Shown here one piece after another: positions 45,192 to 55,264 of a DNA stretch of 64,000 nucleotides; positions within the stretch are counted from its first letter, which is position 1; each line of letters opens with the position of its first letter. Made by a program: the position numbers and the translations under genes. Source of the DNA: an uncultured Bacteroidota bacterium (lineage in GTDB: Bacteria > Bacteroidota > Bacteroidia > Flavobacteriales > Flavobacteriaceae); contig CACNIG010000001.1 in the NCBI GenBank assembly GCA_902620455.1, forward strand, positions 124,001-188,000, read 5' to 3'. Under the pieces are notes generated by a model, which saw nothing but the letters and a program-made list of their open reading frames with translations, searched no databases and was not told where the DNA came from.

Positions 45192-45731
45192 ATGGGTTTA
45201 GAAACTTCCTCTAAAAGATATGCAAAAGCTTTAATAGGCTATGGAGTCGAAAAGGATAACCTGGATATTTTATTTAGTGAATTTTCTTCCTTAATTCAAA
45301 CGTTAGAAGAATCTGAGGACTTAGTAAGTTTTATACATAACCCAACTATATCAAAAGATATCAAGCAGAAAGTTCTAGACGAATTAATTTCAGATAATCT
45401 GCCCAATACTTTAGTAGTAATTAATCTATTATCGCAAAACAATAGATTGGACATGCTTCTAGATGTATGTAAGGGGTTTATAGAACAATACAATGTTCAC
45501 AAGGATATTGTTGAAGTTATAGTTACCACTCCTATTGAGATTTCTGAAGATATTGAAAATTCTATACAGGCATACTTGAATTCAATAGAAAATGGAAAAA
45601 TTAAACTGGTAAAAAAAAGAGATGAATCTTTAATTGCAGGCTTTACAATTGATTACAATAATACTAGATTGGATGCAAGTGTAAAAAAGAGACTTGAGAA
45701 GATGAAGAAAGAATTAAAAAAAACAAATTAA
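45192..45731 (+). CDS. atpH: ATP synthase F1 subunit delta
   Basis: Delta subunit, 179 aa, joining the F1 head to the b-stalk. It begins SKRYAKALIGYG, has FIHNPTISKDIKQKVLDELI in the N-domain, and the C-terminal DESLIAGFTIDYNNTRLDASVKKRLEKMKKEL. A small lipoprotein gene, not atpA, comes next after 2 nt. Confidence 0.94.
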   Translation: MGLETSSKRYAKALIGYGVEKDNLDILFSEFSSLIQTLEESEDLVSFIHNPTISKDIKQKVLDELISDNLPNTLVVINLLSQNNRLDMLLDVCKGFIEQYNVHKDIVEVIVTTPIEISEDIENSIQAYLNSIENGKIKLVKKRDESLIAGFTIDYNNTRLDASVKKRLEKMKKELKKTN

Positions 45732-45733
45732 TT

Positions 45734-45958
45734 ATGAAAAAAATTATTATTCTTTTTATAATATCATATTTGTTTCAATCATGTATTGCTTTAAAGTTTC
45801 CAGATAAAATGGAAATAAATATTTCAGTTCCAGAAGACTATGATATAGAAAAACTTGAAATATTAGTTGATACATTAAGAAGTCAAGCTAAAGACAAGTT
45901 TGATATGCAAGTAGAAATAGGTACAGTTAAAAAATTAAAAAAAAAGAAAAAAAATTAA
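45734..45958 (+). CDS. Small lipoprotein between atpH and atpA
   Basis: A 74-aa protein I cannot assign. It has a lipoprotein signal peptide (lipobox FQSC, Cys17), a short domain KFPDKMEINISVPEDYDIEKLEILVDTLRSQAKDKFD and a very basic tail (KKLKKKKKN). It lies 2 nt after atpH and 11 nt before atpA, so it must be co-transcribed with the ATP synthase. No standard atp operon includes a lipoprotein here. Possibly a protein of the outer leaflet of the inner membrane that affects complex assembly; this is inference. Confidence 0.65.
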   Translation: MKKIIILFIISYLFQSCIALKFPDKMEINISVPEDYDIEKLEILVDTLRSQAKDKFDMQVEIGTVKKLKKKKKN

Positions 45959-45969
45959 AAATTTAAATA

Positions 45970-47544
45970 ATGCAAAAAATTAAACCAGCTGAGGTATCAG
46001 CTTTATTGAAAAAACAATTAGAAACCGCAGATATTCAATCATCTTTTGATGAAGTTGGAACAGTCTTAGAAGTAGGGGATGGAATTGCAAGAGTTTATGG
46101 CCTTACAAATGCAGAATACGGTGAGCTTGTATCTTTTGACAGTGGCCTCCAGGGAATGGTACTTAATTTAGAGGAGGACCATGTTGGAATTGTATTATTT
46201 GGTCCTTCAAAAGGAGTTAAGGAAGGTGATACTGTTAAAAGAACTAATCAGATAGCATCTATAAAAGTTGGAGAAGGGATTCTTGGGAGAGTTGTTGATA
46301 CTCTTGGAAACCCTATTGATGGAAAAGGTCCTATTGAAGGTGAACTATTTGATATGCCAATTGAAAGAAAAGCACCTGGAGTAATATATCGTCAACCTGT
46401 TAATGAACCACTGCAAACTGGAATAAAATCAATTGATGCTATGATACCTATTGGTAGAGGTCAAAGAGAATTGGTAATTGGAGATAGGCAGACAGGAAAA
46501 ACAACTGTATGTATTGATACAATCCTAAATCAAAAAGAGTTTTATGATGCTGGAGAGCCTGTTTTTTGTATTTACGTTGCAATAGGTCAAAAGGCTTCAA
46601 CTGTAGCAGGTATCGCAAAAACTTTAGAAGAAAAAGGTGCTTTAGAGTACACGGTTATAGTTGCAGCAAATGCTTCAGACCCTGCTCCTATGCAAGTATT
46701 TGCTCCTTTTTCAGGCGCCTGTATAGGAGAGTATTTTAGGGATACAGGAAGGCCTGCTTTGATAATATATGATGATTTATCAAAACAAGCAGTTGCATAC
46801 AGAGAGGTGTCACTTCTGTTAAGAAGACCTCCAGGAAGGGAAGCATACCCAGGAGATGTATTTTATCTTCACTCAAGACTATTAGAAAGATCGGCAAAGG
46901 TTGTAAATGATGATAAAGTTGCAAGCGGAATGAATGATCTACCAGTTTCTTTAAAATCAAAAGTAAAAGGAGGAGGATCACTAACAGCTCTTCCAATTAT
47001 TGAAACTCAAGCTGGAGATGTTTCGGCATATATTCCTACTAATGTTATATCTATTACAGACGGTCAAATTTTCTTAGAATCAGATTTATTTAATTCAGGA
47101 GTTAGACCAGCAATTAACGTTGGTATATCGGTTTCAAGAGTTGGAGGATCAGCTCAAATTAAATCAATGAAAAAAGTTGCAGGTACTCTTAAGCTTGACC
47201 AAGCTCAATACAGAGAGCTTGAAGCCTTTTCGAAATTTGGTTCAGATCTTGATGCTGCAACACTTAATGTAATAGAAAAGGGTAGAAGGAATGTTGAAAT
47301 TCTTAAACAGAATCAAAATGATCCTTTCCAAGTTGAGGATCAAGTTGCTATTATCTATGCTGGATCTCAAAATTTACTTAAAGAAGTTCCAGTTGAAAAA
47401 GTTAAGGCATTTGAAGAAGCTTTTCTTCAAGAGCTTAGAAAAAACAATAAGAAACTTTTAGCAGAATTAAAATCAGGAAAAATTTCTGATAAAGAAACAG
47501 ATGAAATTAAAAAAGTAGCTGAAAAAGTTGCTAAGTCATTTTAA
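45970..47544 (+). CDS. atpA: ATP synthase F1 subunit alpha
   Basis: Alpha subunit, 524 aa. It carries [11 protein letters not shown], the Walker A motif [13 protein letters not shown] (about 171-183), the alpha-specific [13 protein letters not shown], and [20 protein letters not shown]. It forms the alpha3beta3 head with AtpD, whose gene is not in this window; in Bacteroidota atpD-atpC are usually at another locus. Confidence 0.97.
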   Translation: MQKIKPAEVSALLKKQLETADIQSSFDEVGTVLEVGDGIARVYGLTNAEYGELVSFDSGLQGMVLNLEEDHVGIVLFGPSKGVKEGDTVKRTNQIASIKVGEGILGRVVDTLGNPIDGKGPIEGELFDMPIERKAPGVIYRQPVNEPLQTGIKSIDAMIPIGRGQRELVIGDRQTGKTTVCIDTILNQKEFYDAGEPVFCIYVAIGQKASTVAGIAKTLEEKGALEYTVIVAANASDPAPMQVFAPFSGACIGEYFRDTGRPALIIYDDLSKQAVAYREVSLLLRRPPGREAYPGDVFYLHSRLLERSAKVVNDDKVASGMNDLPVSLKSKVKGGGSLTALPIIETQAGDVSAYIPTNVISITDGQIFLESDLFNSGVRPAINVGISVSRVGGSAQIKSMKKVAGTLKLDQAQYRELEAFSKFGSDLDAATLNVIEKGRRNVEILKQNQNDPFQVEDQVAIIYAGSQNLLKEVPVEKVKAFEEAFLQELRKNNKKLLAELKSGKISDKETDEIKKVAEKVAKSF

Positions 47545-47547
47545 TAC

Positions 47548-48408
47548 ATGTCAGGATTAAAAGAGATAAGGAATAGAATTAGCTCAGTTTCTTCAACTAT
47601 GCAGATTACCAATGCCATGAAGATGGTTTCGGCTGCAAAGTTGAAAAAAGCTCAAGATTCTATTACTGCCACACTTCCTTATTCAAATAAACTTTCAGAA
47701 CTGGTCAAGAACATTTCAGCCTCTATTGATTCAGTTGATTCTAATCCATTATTTGTTGCAAGAGAGGTGAAAAAACCATTAATAATAGTCATCACATCTA
47801 ATAAGGGTCTTTGCGGTGGGTTTAATTCTAATGTAATAAAGGAAGTATATAATATTGGTGCTGAATACGGAAGTAACAAGCCTGACCTTTTGACTATAGG
47901 CAAGAAAGGTGATGATATACTTAAAAAGAAATTTAATGTGATCAGCTCTCATAATGATTTGTTTGATGAGTTTTCTTATTTAAACGTAAAATCAATAGCT
48001 AGTAAAATTATGGAGCTTTATACCGACGAAAAATATGATGAGGTAATACTAGTGTATAATCATTTTAAAAATGCAGCTACTCAGATTATTACTAAAGAGC
48101 AGTTTTTACCAATTTCTGAAAATAATGATGATAATGTATCAACTTCAGGAGATTATATTTTTGAACCAAATAGGAAAAAGATTCTAGAGGAATTGATTCC
48201 AAAGACTTTATCTATTCAATTATTCAAGTCTATATCTGATTCTATTGCTGGTGAACATGGTGCAAGAATGACAGCTATGCATAAAGCAACTGATAATGCA
48301 TCAGAGCTTAGAGACCAATTGAAACTCACATATAATAAGGCTAGACAGACAGCAATAACAAATGAAATATTAGAAATTGTTGGAGGTGCTGAGGCTTTAA
48401 ACTCTTAA
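47548..48408 (+). CDS. atpG: ATP synthase F1 subunit gamma
   Basis: Gamma (rotor shaft) subunit, 286 aa. It begins GLKEIRNRISSVSSTMQITNAMKMVSAAKLKKAQ, has ITSNKGLCGGFNSNVIK, and ends EHGARMTAMHKATDNASELRDQLKLTYNKARQTAITNEILEIVGGAEAL. It is the last gene of this atp cluster; epsilon and beta are not present. Confidence 0.96.
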   Translation: MSGLKEIRNRISSVSSTMQITNAMKMVSAAKLKKAQDSITATLPYSNKLSELVKNISASIDSVDSNPLFVAREVKKPLIIVITSNKGLCGGFNSNVIKEVYNIGAEYGSNKPDLLTIGKKGDDILKKKFNVISSHNDLFDEFSYLNVKSIASKIMELYTDEKYDEVILVYNHFKNAATQIITKEQFLPISENNDDNVSTSGDYIFEPNRKKILEELIPKTLSIQLFKSISDSIAGEHGARMTAMHKATDNASELRDQLKLTYNKARQTAITNEILEIVGGAEALNS

Positions 48409-48434
48409 AATAAATTTACATCCTACACTTTTTG

Positions 48435-48442
48435 TATTTTTG
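48435..48442 (+). promoter_or_regulatory. TATTTTTG -7 box of the nucleotidyltransferase gene
   Basis: TAnnTTTG 15 nt before the ATG at 48458, in the 49-nt spacer after atpG. Confidence 0.5.
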
Positions 48443-48457
48443 ATTTAAATAATCTAA

Positions 48458-49486
48458 ATGAAGATATTTATACCAATGGCAGGTAAGGGAACAAGGCTTA
48501 GACCTTTTACATTGACTTGTCCAAAACCGTTATTAAAAATTAATAATAAGCCAATAGTTGAACATCTTATAGATCAAATTACTTCAAAGCTAACAACTCA
48601 AATTGATGAGATCATTTATATATTGGGAGATGAAGCATATTTTAACTCAGATGTTGTCACTTCTTTAACTTTAATTGCAAACAAGTATAATGCTAAAACA
48701 ACGGTCTATAGACAGCTAGATCAGCTAGGTACAGGTCATGCTATAATGTGTGCTGAAGATTCATTAGAGGGTCCCTCTATAATTGCGTATGCAGATACAA
48801 TGATTCAGGGCCAAATTTCAATTGACTCAGATGTAGATGGAATAATCTGGGTAAAAAAAGTTAAGAATCCTTCTAGTTATGGGGTTGTTAGACTAGATGA
48901 GAAACAAAATATTACAGATTTAATAGAAAAACCACAAGATTATATTTCGGACCTTGCAGTTGTAGGTATATATTATTTTAAGGATATATCAATTATTAAA
49001 AATGAGCTAAAAATTCACTTAAATCAAAAGTTGAGTCCAGGAAAAGAGTATCTGCTTAACTATGGTATTGAGAAAATGATCGAAAAGAGAAAAGTATTTA
49101 AATCTCAAGAGATAGAAACATGGATGGATTGTGGTACCCCTAAATTATTGATTGAGTCTGCAAAAAAAATGATGAACTCTCAAATTATTCCTGATGATAA
49201 TCATAGTTTCACAAAGTCGGATAATGTTAAAGTTACCCAACCTGTTTTCATTGGTAAAAATGTTAAAATAAAAGATTCAAAGATTGGCCCTTTTGTTTCA
49301 ATTGGTGATGATACAGACATATCTAATTCAAATATTGAGTCAACGTTGATATATAAAAGTGTAAAAGTTTCAAATGCAGATATTAAAAACTCAATACTTG
49401 GTGCATATTCAGTTTATGATGGATCAAATAAAGAAATTTTTTTAGGGGATTATTCACAAATAAACAACAATGAAGACAACTTATAA
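48458..49486 (+). CDS. Sugar-phosphate nucleotidyltransferase
   Basis: A 342-aa NTP_transferase-family enzyme. It begins IPMAGKGTRLRPFTLTCPKPLLKINNKPIVEH, the nucleotide-binding signature, with YADTMIQG (metal site) and WMDCGTP. A C-terminal part has left-handed beta-helix hexapeptide-like repeats (KNVKIKDSKIGPFVSIGDDTDI), as in GlmU-type or dTDP-glucose synthases. The sugar is unknown. It leads an operon with a DUF4292 lipoprotein and an EnvC-like protein. Confidence 0.85.
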   Translation: MKIFIPMAGKGTRLRPFTLTCPKPLLKINNKPIVEHLIDQITSKLTTQIDEIIYILGDEAYFNSDVVTSLTLIANKYNAKTTVYRQLDQLGTGHAIMCAEDSLEGPSIIAYADTMIQGQISIDSDVDGIIWVKKVKNPSSYGVVRLDEKQNITDLIEKPQDYISDLAVVGIYYFKDISIIKNELKIHLNQKLSPGKEYLLNYGIEKMIEKRKVFKSQEIETWMDCGTPKLLIESAKKMMNSQIIPDDNHSFTKSDNVKVTQPVFIGKNVKIKDSKIGPFVSIGDDTDISNSNIESTLIYKSVKVSNADIKNSILGAYSVYDGSNKEIFLGDYSQINNNEDNL

Positions 49487-50261
49487 AGCCTATTCTTTTT
49501 TATATTCTGTTCTATTATTAATTGTATTCCAAGGGTGTTCAACAAAAAAAAATCTTGTTAGTGATTTTCCAATAGCAGGAATTGAAATTTCGGAAATTAT
49601 CAAAAACTCACGAAAGACAGGTTTCACATATGAGAATCTTAGGAATAGAGTCAAAGTTGAATTTGACAATGGCCGGGTAACTCAGAACATTATTTTAAGT
49701 TTTAGAGCTATTGAGGATAAAGTTCTTTGGCTAAGCGCATCAATGATTGTGCCAATAGCAAAAATACTTATGACTAATGAAAGATTTGTTTTTTATGAAA
49801 AATTTCAAAAAAATTACGTTGATGAGGACCTATCTCAATTATCAAAATTGTTGAATCTAAAAAATCCAGTAAATTTTCTACAAAATATTCTTTTTGGAAG
49901 TCCAGTTATAGATATAAATAAAGTTAAATGGGAAAAGATTCAAAATTCAAATTATTATGTGCTTCAATCATCAAAAGAGATTCAAACAACACTTTTTATA
50001 AATCCAAAAACCTTTCAGCTTGAACAACAAAGAATTTATATTCCATTACTTTCTTCATTGGTAACATTTAATTACAGAAACTACAAAAACATTGATGGAA
50101 AAACAGTTCCAAGTGATGTATTAATCTCTTACATAAAAGGAAATCAAATTACAAAGATAAACTTAGAGTATTCACAGTTTGATTTTCCAGAGACCCTAAA
50201 TTTTCCAATGGAAATACCGTCAGATTATAAACTTTTAACTCTAGATGAGATTATTAAGTAA
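49470..50261 (+). CDS. DUF4292 family lipoprotein
   Basis: A 263-aa lipoprotein (lipobox FQGC, Cys23) of DUF4292, whose fold resembles LolB/LolA-like barrels. Segments include KTGFTYENLRNRVKVEFDN, IEDKVLWLSASMIVPIAKILMTNERFVFYEK and PKTFQLEQQRIYIP. It overlaps the nucleotidyltransferase gene by 17 nt and the EnvC-like gene by 17 nt. A role in outer-membrane lipid or lipoprotein transfer is possible. Confidence 0.83.
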   Translation: MKTTYKAYSFLYSVLLLIVFQGCSTKKNLVSDFPIAGIEISEIIKNSRKTGFTYENLRNRVKVEFDNGRVTQNIILSFRAIEDKVLWLSASMIVPIAKILMTNERFVFYEKFQKNYVDEDLSQLSKLLNLKNPVNFLQNILFGSPVIDINKVKWEKIQNSNYYVLQSSKEIQTTLFINPKTFQLEQQRIYIPLLSSLVTFNYRNYKNIDGKTVPSDVLISYIKGNQITKINLEYSQFDFPETLNFPMEIPSDYKLLTLDEIIK

Positions 50262-51453
50262 AACATTAATTTACTTTCTTCTAATTTCAGTTATACAACT
50301 GAATGCCCAAGACTACCAGACAAGACAAAAAAAATTGGAAGCTCAAAAAATTTCTCTCAAAAAAGAAATTAGTCAAATAAACATATTAATTGCTGATTCC
50401 AAAAAAAGATCTAAAAATTTGGCTAATGATTTAGAGGATCTGCAGCTAAAAATATCTGCACGTGATAAGCTGATTAATATTAATAATTCACAACTTAATA
50501 ATTTGACTAGTATTATAAACAATCAAAATGACAGAATAGCTGATTTAGAGATTGATCTTGTTAATCTTAAAAGTGAGTATGAAAAGATAATATACAATTC
50601 TTATAAAAAAAGATCCACTCAAATGAAGTTAATGTTTTTATTTGCTTCTGAAAATGTAAATCAGGCTTTTAAACGTTTTCAATATTTTAAACAGTATTCA
50701 AAGTATAGAAAAAAGCAAGCTGACAGAATTGTACAAGTTCAAAATCAAATAGAAGATACAGTTGACAGTTTGGTAATTAGAAAGAATCAAAAACAAAAGA
50801 TTATTGAAGAAAATGAGGCAATAAAACAATTATTGTCAAAGGAAAAAAAGCAACAAGATGATTTATTTGATAGTTTATTGAAGAGTCAAAATAATTATGC
50901 TGCTCAAATAAATGAAAAAGAAAAACAAGCAAAATTAATAGACAATGAAATTGAAAAATTAATTAGACTAGCAATTGCTGAGTCAAATAAAAATAAAAAT
51001 TCAACAAATTTCGCACTTACTCCTGAGGGAAGAATAGTTTCATCAAACTTTCAAGCAAATCGAGGAAGATTACCTTGGCCAGTTAAAGAAGGAGTTATTG
51101 TTAGAAGATTTGGTACTCAACCACACCCTATTGTAAGAACGACAACTATTAATAGTAATGGAATTTCAATTGCAACCTCACCTAATTCATTAGCCTACTC
51201 CGTTTTTGATGGCGAAGTTTTATCTGTCTATGGTTTTTCTGGAGGTAATCCAGGAGTTTTAATCAGGCATGGGAAGTATATTTCCAATTATCAAAATTTA
51301 TCTTCAATTTTTGTAAAAAAAGGGGATAAAATAAATGCAAATGATGAAATAGGAATCGTGTTTACAAATGAGTCTAGTGGTAAAACTATCTTGAAGTTTA
51401 ATATTTTCAATGAATTAAAACCTGAAAACCCTACTATTTGGTTGGATAATTAG
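50245..51453 (+). CDS. EnvC-like murein hydrolase activator
   Basis: A 402-aa exported protein: signal peptide (ISVIQLNAQ), a long coiled coil (about 22-240; KKLEAQKISLKKEISQINIL...), then a degenerate LytM domain (about 285-402). The zinc ligands of true M23 enzymes are lost: the first motif reads NGISIA rather than HxGxD and the closing HxH reads KFN. This pattern marks EnvC/NlpD-type activators of amidases. Convergent with the SPOR-domain gene (4-nt overlap). Confidence 0.88.
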   Translation: MRLLSKTLIYFLLISVIQLNAQDYQTRQKKLEAQKISLKKEISQINILIADSKKRSKNLANDLEDLQLKISARDKLININNSQLNNLTSIINNQNDRIADLEIDLVNLKSEYEKIIYNSYKKRSTQMKLMFLFASENVNQAFKRFQYFKQYSKYRKKQADRIVQVQNQIEDTVDSLVIRKNQKQKIIEENEAIKQLLSKEKKQQDDLFDSLLKSQNNYAAQINEKEKQAKLIDNEIEKLIRLAIAESNKNKNSTNFALTPEGRIVSSNFQANRGRLPWPVKEGVIVRRFGTQPHPIVRTTTINSNGISIATSPNSLAYSVFDGEVLSVYGFSGGNPGVLIRHGKYISNYQNLSSIFVKKGDKINANDEIGIVFTNESSGKTILKFNIFNELKPENPTIWLDN

Positions 51454-52349
51454 TTTTCAATTAATAACCATGCGTCTTGTCCGCTAGTTTTAATTTTCAA
51501 GATTAATTCTGCTGCTTCTTTTCTTGTTTTAAGCCTTGCATATGCTACTCTGAAAAGGCCTTTAGGATTTACAGTGGTGTATGAGGCTTGGTAGCCATCA
51601 ATTATTAGGGTGTTTAGGTGTTTCTCGGCGTTTCTTCTAGATCTAAAAGCACCTGCAATAACACTATAATAGGTTGAGTTATCCTTGACTATAGGAGCTT
51701 TAACATTAACGTTGATGGGAGGAAGATCTCCTAAGTTGAATGTTGCTGTTTGGACATTTTCAAGTATTTTCTCTTGAGCTATTGCAATATTCTTTAATTT
51801 TTCATTGTTCAAATAGTTATTGTAATTAAAATACCCAAAATAAGATAATCCAAGTATGGATATAAAAATTGCTGCATACCTCAGCAAATTATTTGTATCA
51901 AATTGAGATTTATCTGCAGCCCTTTTAGAGCTTATATTAATTATAGGTTTTCTTACGAAAGAATTTAAACCAAAAACTGAGCTGTCAAAATTTATTGAAA
52001 AATCTGGGTTAAATGTTAAAGTATTTTTTTCTTTTAATTCAAAAATGCCCAAATACTCAGTGTCAAAAATTAAATCTTCAGATAATTTTTCATTTAACAA
52101 TTTAACTTCATCTGATATTAGTTTTAGAGATTTTTTATAGGATATTTTTCTTTCTTCACTTATGAACTTTGCTAAAAGGCCGTCATTATCTTTAAGCATT
52201 GAGTTGAATGATACATATTTACTAGGGGGAAAAAACTCATTATCTTCTATGTAAGCTGATTTACTTTTAAGGACAAAAGCACCAAAATTAGGAAGAATTA
52301 CACAATCGTTATAATATAAAAGGTGAGATATATCTTTAAAAATACTCAT
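51450..52349 (-). CDS. HU-CCDC81 and SPOR domain protein
   Basis: A 299-aa protein with N-terminal HU-CCDC81 domains (about 1-130; DISHLLYYNDCVILPNFGAFVLKSKSAYIE), one TM (about 155-175) and a C-terminal SPOR domain (about 220-299; YSVIAGAFRSRRNAEKHLNTLIIDGYQASY). SPOR binds denuded peptidoglycan at the septum, so it is a division-associated protein, cytosolic at the HU-like end. It is 23 nt downstream of trpS. Confidence 0.88.
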   Translation of the reverse strand: MSIFKDISHLLYYNDCVILPNFGAFVLKSKSAYIEDNEFFPPSKYVSFNSMLKDNDGLLAKFISEERKISYKKSLKLISDEVKLLNEKLSEDLIFDTEYLGIFELKEKNTLTFNPDFSINFDSSVFGLNSFVRKPIINISSKRAADKSQFDTNNLLRYAAIFISILGLSYFGYFNYNNYLNNEKLKNIAIAQEKILENVQTATFNLGDLPPINVNVKAPIVKDNSTYYSVIAGAFRSRRNAEKHLNTLIIDGYQASYTTVNPKGLFRVAYARLKTRKEAAELILKIKTSGQDAWLLIEN

Positions 52350-52372
52350 TAAGTAAATTTAAAAAAAAACAG

Positions 52373-53341
52373 CTAAAAACCAACACGACTCCTAACTCTT
52401 TTAAGAACTTTTTGAGCTTGCACTCTTGCCTTCTTGGATCCACTAAATAATAGCTCTTCAACCTTAGATCTATCTTCTAATAACTGAAAATATTTTTCTC
52501 TGTTTTCAGAAAAACGATTCAAAATTTTATCTAATAACAGTTCTTTAGCCTCACCATATCCAATCCCTCCTTTTAAATATTGTTTACTTAGTAGTTCAAC
52601 TTCATTTGTAGATGCGATAACTTCATACAACTTAAACACGTTACACTCTTTAGGATTTTTAGGATCTTCAACAGACAAACTATGAGTTTCAATTTTCATA
52701 ATTTGCTTTTTTAGTGTTTTGTCATCTACAAAAATATCTATGATGTTATTCTTTGACTTACTCATTTTTTCACCATCTGTTCCTGTAATATATTTTGTGT
52801 CATCTTGAATTTTAGCTTCAGGTATAATAAATGTTTCTCCCATCAAATTATTAAATCTTGATGCTACATCTCTAGTCATTTCAAGATGTTGTAGTTGATC
52901 TTTTCCAACAGGGACTATGTCAGCGTCATAGAGAAGAATATCTGCAGACATTAACATTGGATAAGAGAATAATCCCGAATTCACATCTTTTAAATTATCA
53001 GATTTGTCTTTAAATGAGTGAGCCAATTTTAATCTTTGATATGGAAAAAAACAACTTAAATACCAAGCTAACTCAGTTACTTCAGGTACATCACTCTGTC
53101 TGTAAAAACATGTTTTTTCTGGATCTAACCCAAATGCTAACCAAGTTGCTGCAGTTGAAAATGTATTCTCTTTTAGAATTTTTTCATTTTTAATTTGAGT
53201 AAGAGAATGCATATTGGCAATGAAAAGATACGACTCGTCATTAGTTGAATTCGCCATATCTACAGCAGGAATAATTGCTCCAAGTATATTACCAAGGTGA
53301 GGTGTTCCTGTGGATTGAATGCCAGTTAATATTTTGGCCAT
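52373..53341 (-). CDS. trpS: Tryptophanyl-tRNA synthetase
   Basis: TrpRS, class Ic, 322 aa. The HIGH-type motif is TGIQSTGTPHLGNILGAI (about 6-23), with DIVPVGKDQLQHLEMTRDVASRFN and the KMSKS loop GEKMSKSKNN (about 193-202). It charges tRNA-Trp. It is divergent from plsC and probably co-transcribed with the SPOR gene. Confidence 0.96.
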   Translation of the reverse strand: MAKILTGIQSTGTPHLGNILGAIIPAVDMANSTNDESYLFIANMHSLTQIKNEKILKENTFSTAATWLAFGLDPEKTCFYRQSDVPEVTELAWYLSCFFPYQRLKLAHSFKDKSDNLKDVNSGLFSYPMLMSADILLYDADIVPVGKDQLQHLEMTRDVASRFNNLMGETFIIPEAKIQDDTKYITGTDGEKMSKSKNNIIDIFVDDKTLKKQIMKIETHSLSVEDPKNPKECNVFKLYEVIASTNEVELLSKQYLKGGIGYGEAKELLLDKILNRFSENREKYFQLLEDRSKVEELLFSGSKKARVQAQKVLKRVRSRVGF

Positions 53342-53397
53342 GAGAGTTATTTACCAAACAAAGATATTTTTTTTTGACCTTGAAACAAAATACCTGC

Positions 53398-53405
53398 TAC
53401 CTTTG
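53398..53405 (+). promoter_or_regulatory. TACCTTTG -7 box of plsC
   Basis: TAnnTTTG 24 nt before the plsC ATG; a TTTTTTG about 20 nt upstream could be the -33 element. Confidence 0.6.
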
Positions 53406-53429
53406 GAAAATAATGTCAATTATTAAGAC

Positions 53430-54212
53430 ATGATAAAAAGGCTTTTACTTAAGATATGGCTTCAAACCTGGTTTTATTTTTTAGCAGGTATACAAGTACT
53501 TGTATATTTCCCTTTTTTAGTAATAATACTTACGTTACCAAAAGCCTATACTAAATTATTTTGGATTGCAAGAAATATATGGGCTAGAATTATACTTCAT
53601 GGTAGTGGCTATTACGTAAGTATTGAGAACAAAGAAAAATTAAATTCAGCAACTAATTGTCTTATTATAGCTAATCACTCAAGTCACATGGATGTTTTTT
53701 TAATGCTTATTGCAAACAAAAAGCCATTTATGTTTGTTGGTAAGAAAGAACTATATAGTATTCCGCTTTTTGGATATATATATAAACGAGCAGCAATAAT
53801 GGTTGATAGATCAGACCCAAAAAGTAGATTTGAAGTATATGGAAAGGCAAATGAGATGTTGAAGCGCGGTTATAATGTCTGTATTTTTCCTGAATCTCAT
53901 TATATGGACGATACCATACTTTTAGCTGATTTTAAAAGAGGAGCCTTTAAAATAGCCATTGATAATAATCTACCAATTATACCTCTTATATTTTATGACT
54001 TAAAGTTAAAACATCCATGGTATCCAAAGTTTGGATCACTTGGAAAGTTAAGAGTAAAAGTTTTAGACAAAATTAATGTAGAAGGCCTTGGCGAAGATGA
54101 TATACCAAAGTTAACAAAGAAAGCTTTTAATTTAATAAAAGGGGAATTAGAAAATGATCCAAAAAAAGCTGCAGTTACGGCAACAGAAAAATGGAAAAAA
54201 ATATTAGCTTAA
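53430..54212 (+). CDS. plsC: 1-acyl-sn-glycerol-3-phosphate acyltransferase
   Basis: A 260-aa membrane acyltransferase making phosphatidic acid from lysophosphatidic acid. The HX4D motif is NHSSHMD, motif III is FPESHYMDD (canonical FPEGTRS altered), and the acyl region is [22 protein letters not shown]-terminal TM (about 12-33). Divergent from trpS and convergent with recA (4-nt overlap). Confidence 0.9.
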   Translation: MIKRLLLKIWLQTWFYFLAGIQVLVYFPFLVIILTLPKAYTKLFWIARNIWARIILHGSGYYVSIENKEKLNSATNCLIIANHSSHMDVFLMLIANKKPFMFVGKKELYSIPLFGYIYKRAAIMVDRSDPKSRFEVYGKANEMLKRGYNVCIFPESHYMDDTILLADFKRGAFKIAIDNNLPIIPLIFYDLKLKHPWYPKFGSLGKLRVKVLDKINVEGLGEDDIPKLTKKAFNLIKGELENDPKKAAVTATEKWKKILA

Positions 54213-55210
54213 TCTGATTTTAGCTCTTCTAGAATTTTTTGCTCAAGCTCTTCCATTAGTTCAGGATTGTCCTTTAAAATAGATTTAACAGAGTCCCTGC
54301 CTTGACCAAGCTTACTACCTCCATAACTAAACCACGACCCGCTTTTTTCAATGATATCTTTCTCAACTCCAATATCAAGTATTTCTCCAATTTTTGAGAT
54401 ACCTTCTCCATACATTATATCAAACTCAGCAGTTTTGAAGGGAGGGGCAACTTTATTCTTTACTATTTTTATCCTTGTTTTATTTCCTAATACTCCTCCT
54501 TCTGTATCTTTTAGTTGCGTCGATCTTCTAATATCAATTCTAACAGAGGCATAAAATTTAAGAGCATTTCCACCAGTAGTAGTTTCAGGATTTCCAAACA
54601 TTACTCCAATTTTTTCTCTGAGTTGATTTATGAAAAACACTGTACAATTTGTCTTACTGATTGAAGCTGTGAGTTTTCTTAATGCCTGAGACATAAGCCT
54701 TGCATGTAGTCCCATTTTTGAATCTCCCATTTCACCCTCAATCTCGCTTTTAGGTGTAAGAGCAGCCACAGAGTCGATTACCAACGCATCTACTGCTCCA
54801 GACCTGATTAAATTGTCTGCTATTTCGAGGGCCTGTTCACCGTTATCAGGTTGTGATATCACTAACTCTCCTAAATTTACCCCAAGCTTTTCTGCATAAA
54901 ATCTATCGAATGCATGTTCAGCATCAATAAAAGCTGCTATCCCTCCTGCTCTCTGACACTCTGCAATTGCATGCAATGTAAGTGTAGTTTTACCAGAGGA
55001 TTCAGGTCCATATATTTCAATTACTCTTCCTTTTGGATAACCGCCAACACCTAAAGCTATATCTAAACCAATTGAGCCTGAGGATATTGATTCAACTTTT
55101 TCTACAGTTTGATCACCAAGCTTCATAACTGAACCTTTACCGTATGTTTTATCTAATTTATCTAATGTTAATTTTAGTGCTTTAAGTTTGGAATCTTTAG
55201 GATCTGACAT
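54209..55210 (-). CDS. recA: Recombinase A
   Basis: RecA, 333 aa, for homologous recombination and SOS induction. The Walker A motif is GPESSGKTT (residues 68-76), with [19 protein letters not shown] and [32 protein letters not shown]. The C-terminus is short and acidic. No LexA box was recognised in the 54-nt spacer to the divergent M24 gene. Confidence 0.97.
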   Translation of the reverse strand: MSDPKDSKLKALKLTLDKLDKTYGKGSVMKLGDQTVEKVESISSGSIGLDIALGVGGYPKGRVIEIYGPESSGKTTLTLHAIAECQRAGGIAAFIDAEHAFDRFYAEKLGVNLGELVISQPDNGEQALEIADNLIRSGAVDALVIDSVAALTPKSEIEGEMGDSKMGLHARLMSQALRKLTASISKTNCTVFFINQLREKIGVMFGNPETTTGGNALKFYASVRIDIRRSTQLKDTEGGVLGNKTRIKIVKNKVAPPFKTAEFDIMYGEGISKIGEILDIGVEKDIIEKSGSWFSYGGSKLGQGRDSVKSILKDNPELMEELEQKILEELKSD

Positions 55211-55264
55211 ATTAAATCATTTATCACTAAAGTAATATTTTTTATATTTATATTTTACCAAACT

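Noticed and set aside
46736-46996. Minus-strand ORF of 86 aa opposite atpA
   Set aside because: Leu-rich shadow of a highly conserved gene; no start context.
54209-55264. LexA-type SOS box before recA
   Set aside because: No recognisable palindrome in the 54-nt spacer; flavobacterial SOS operators vary, so absence is not proof.
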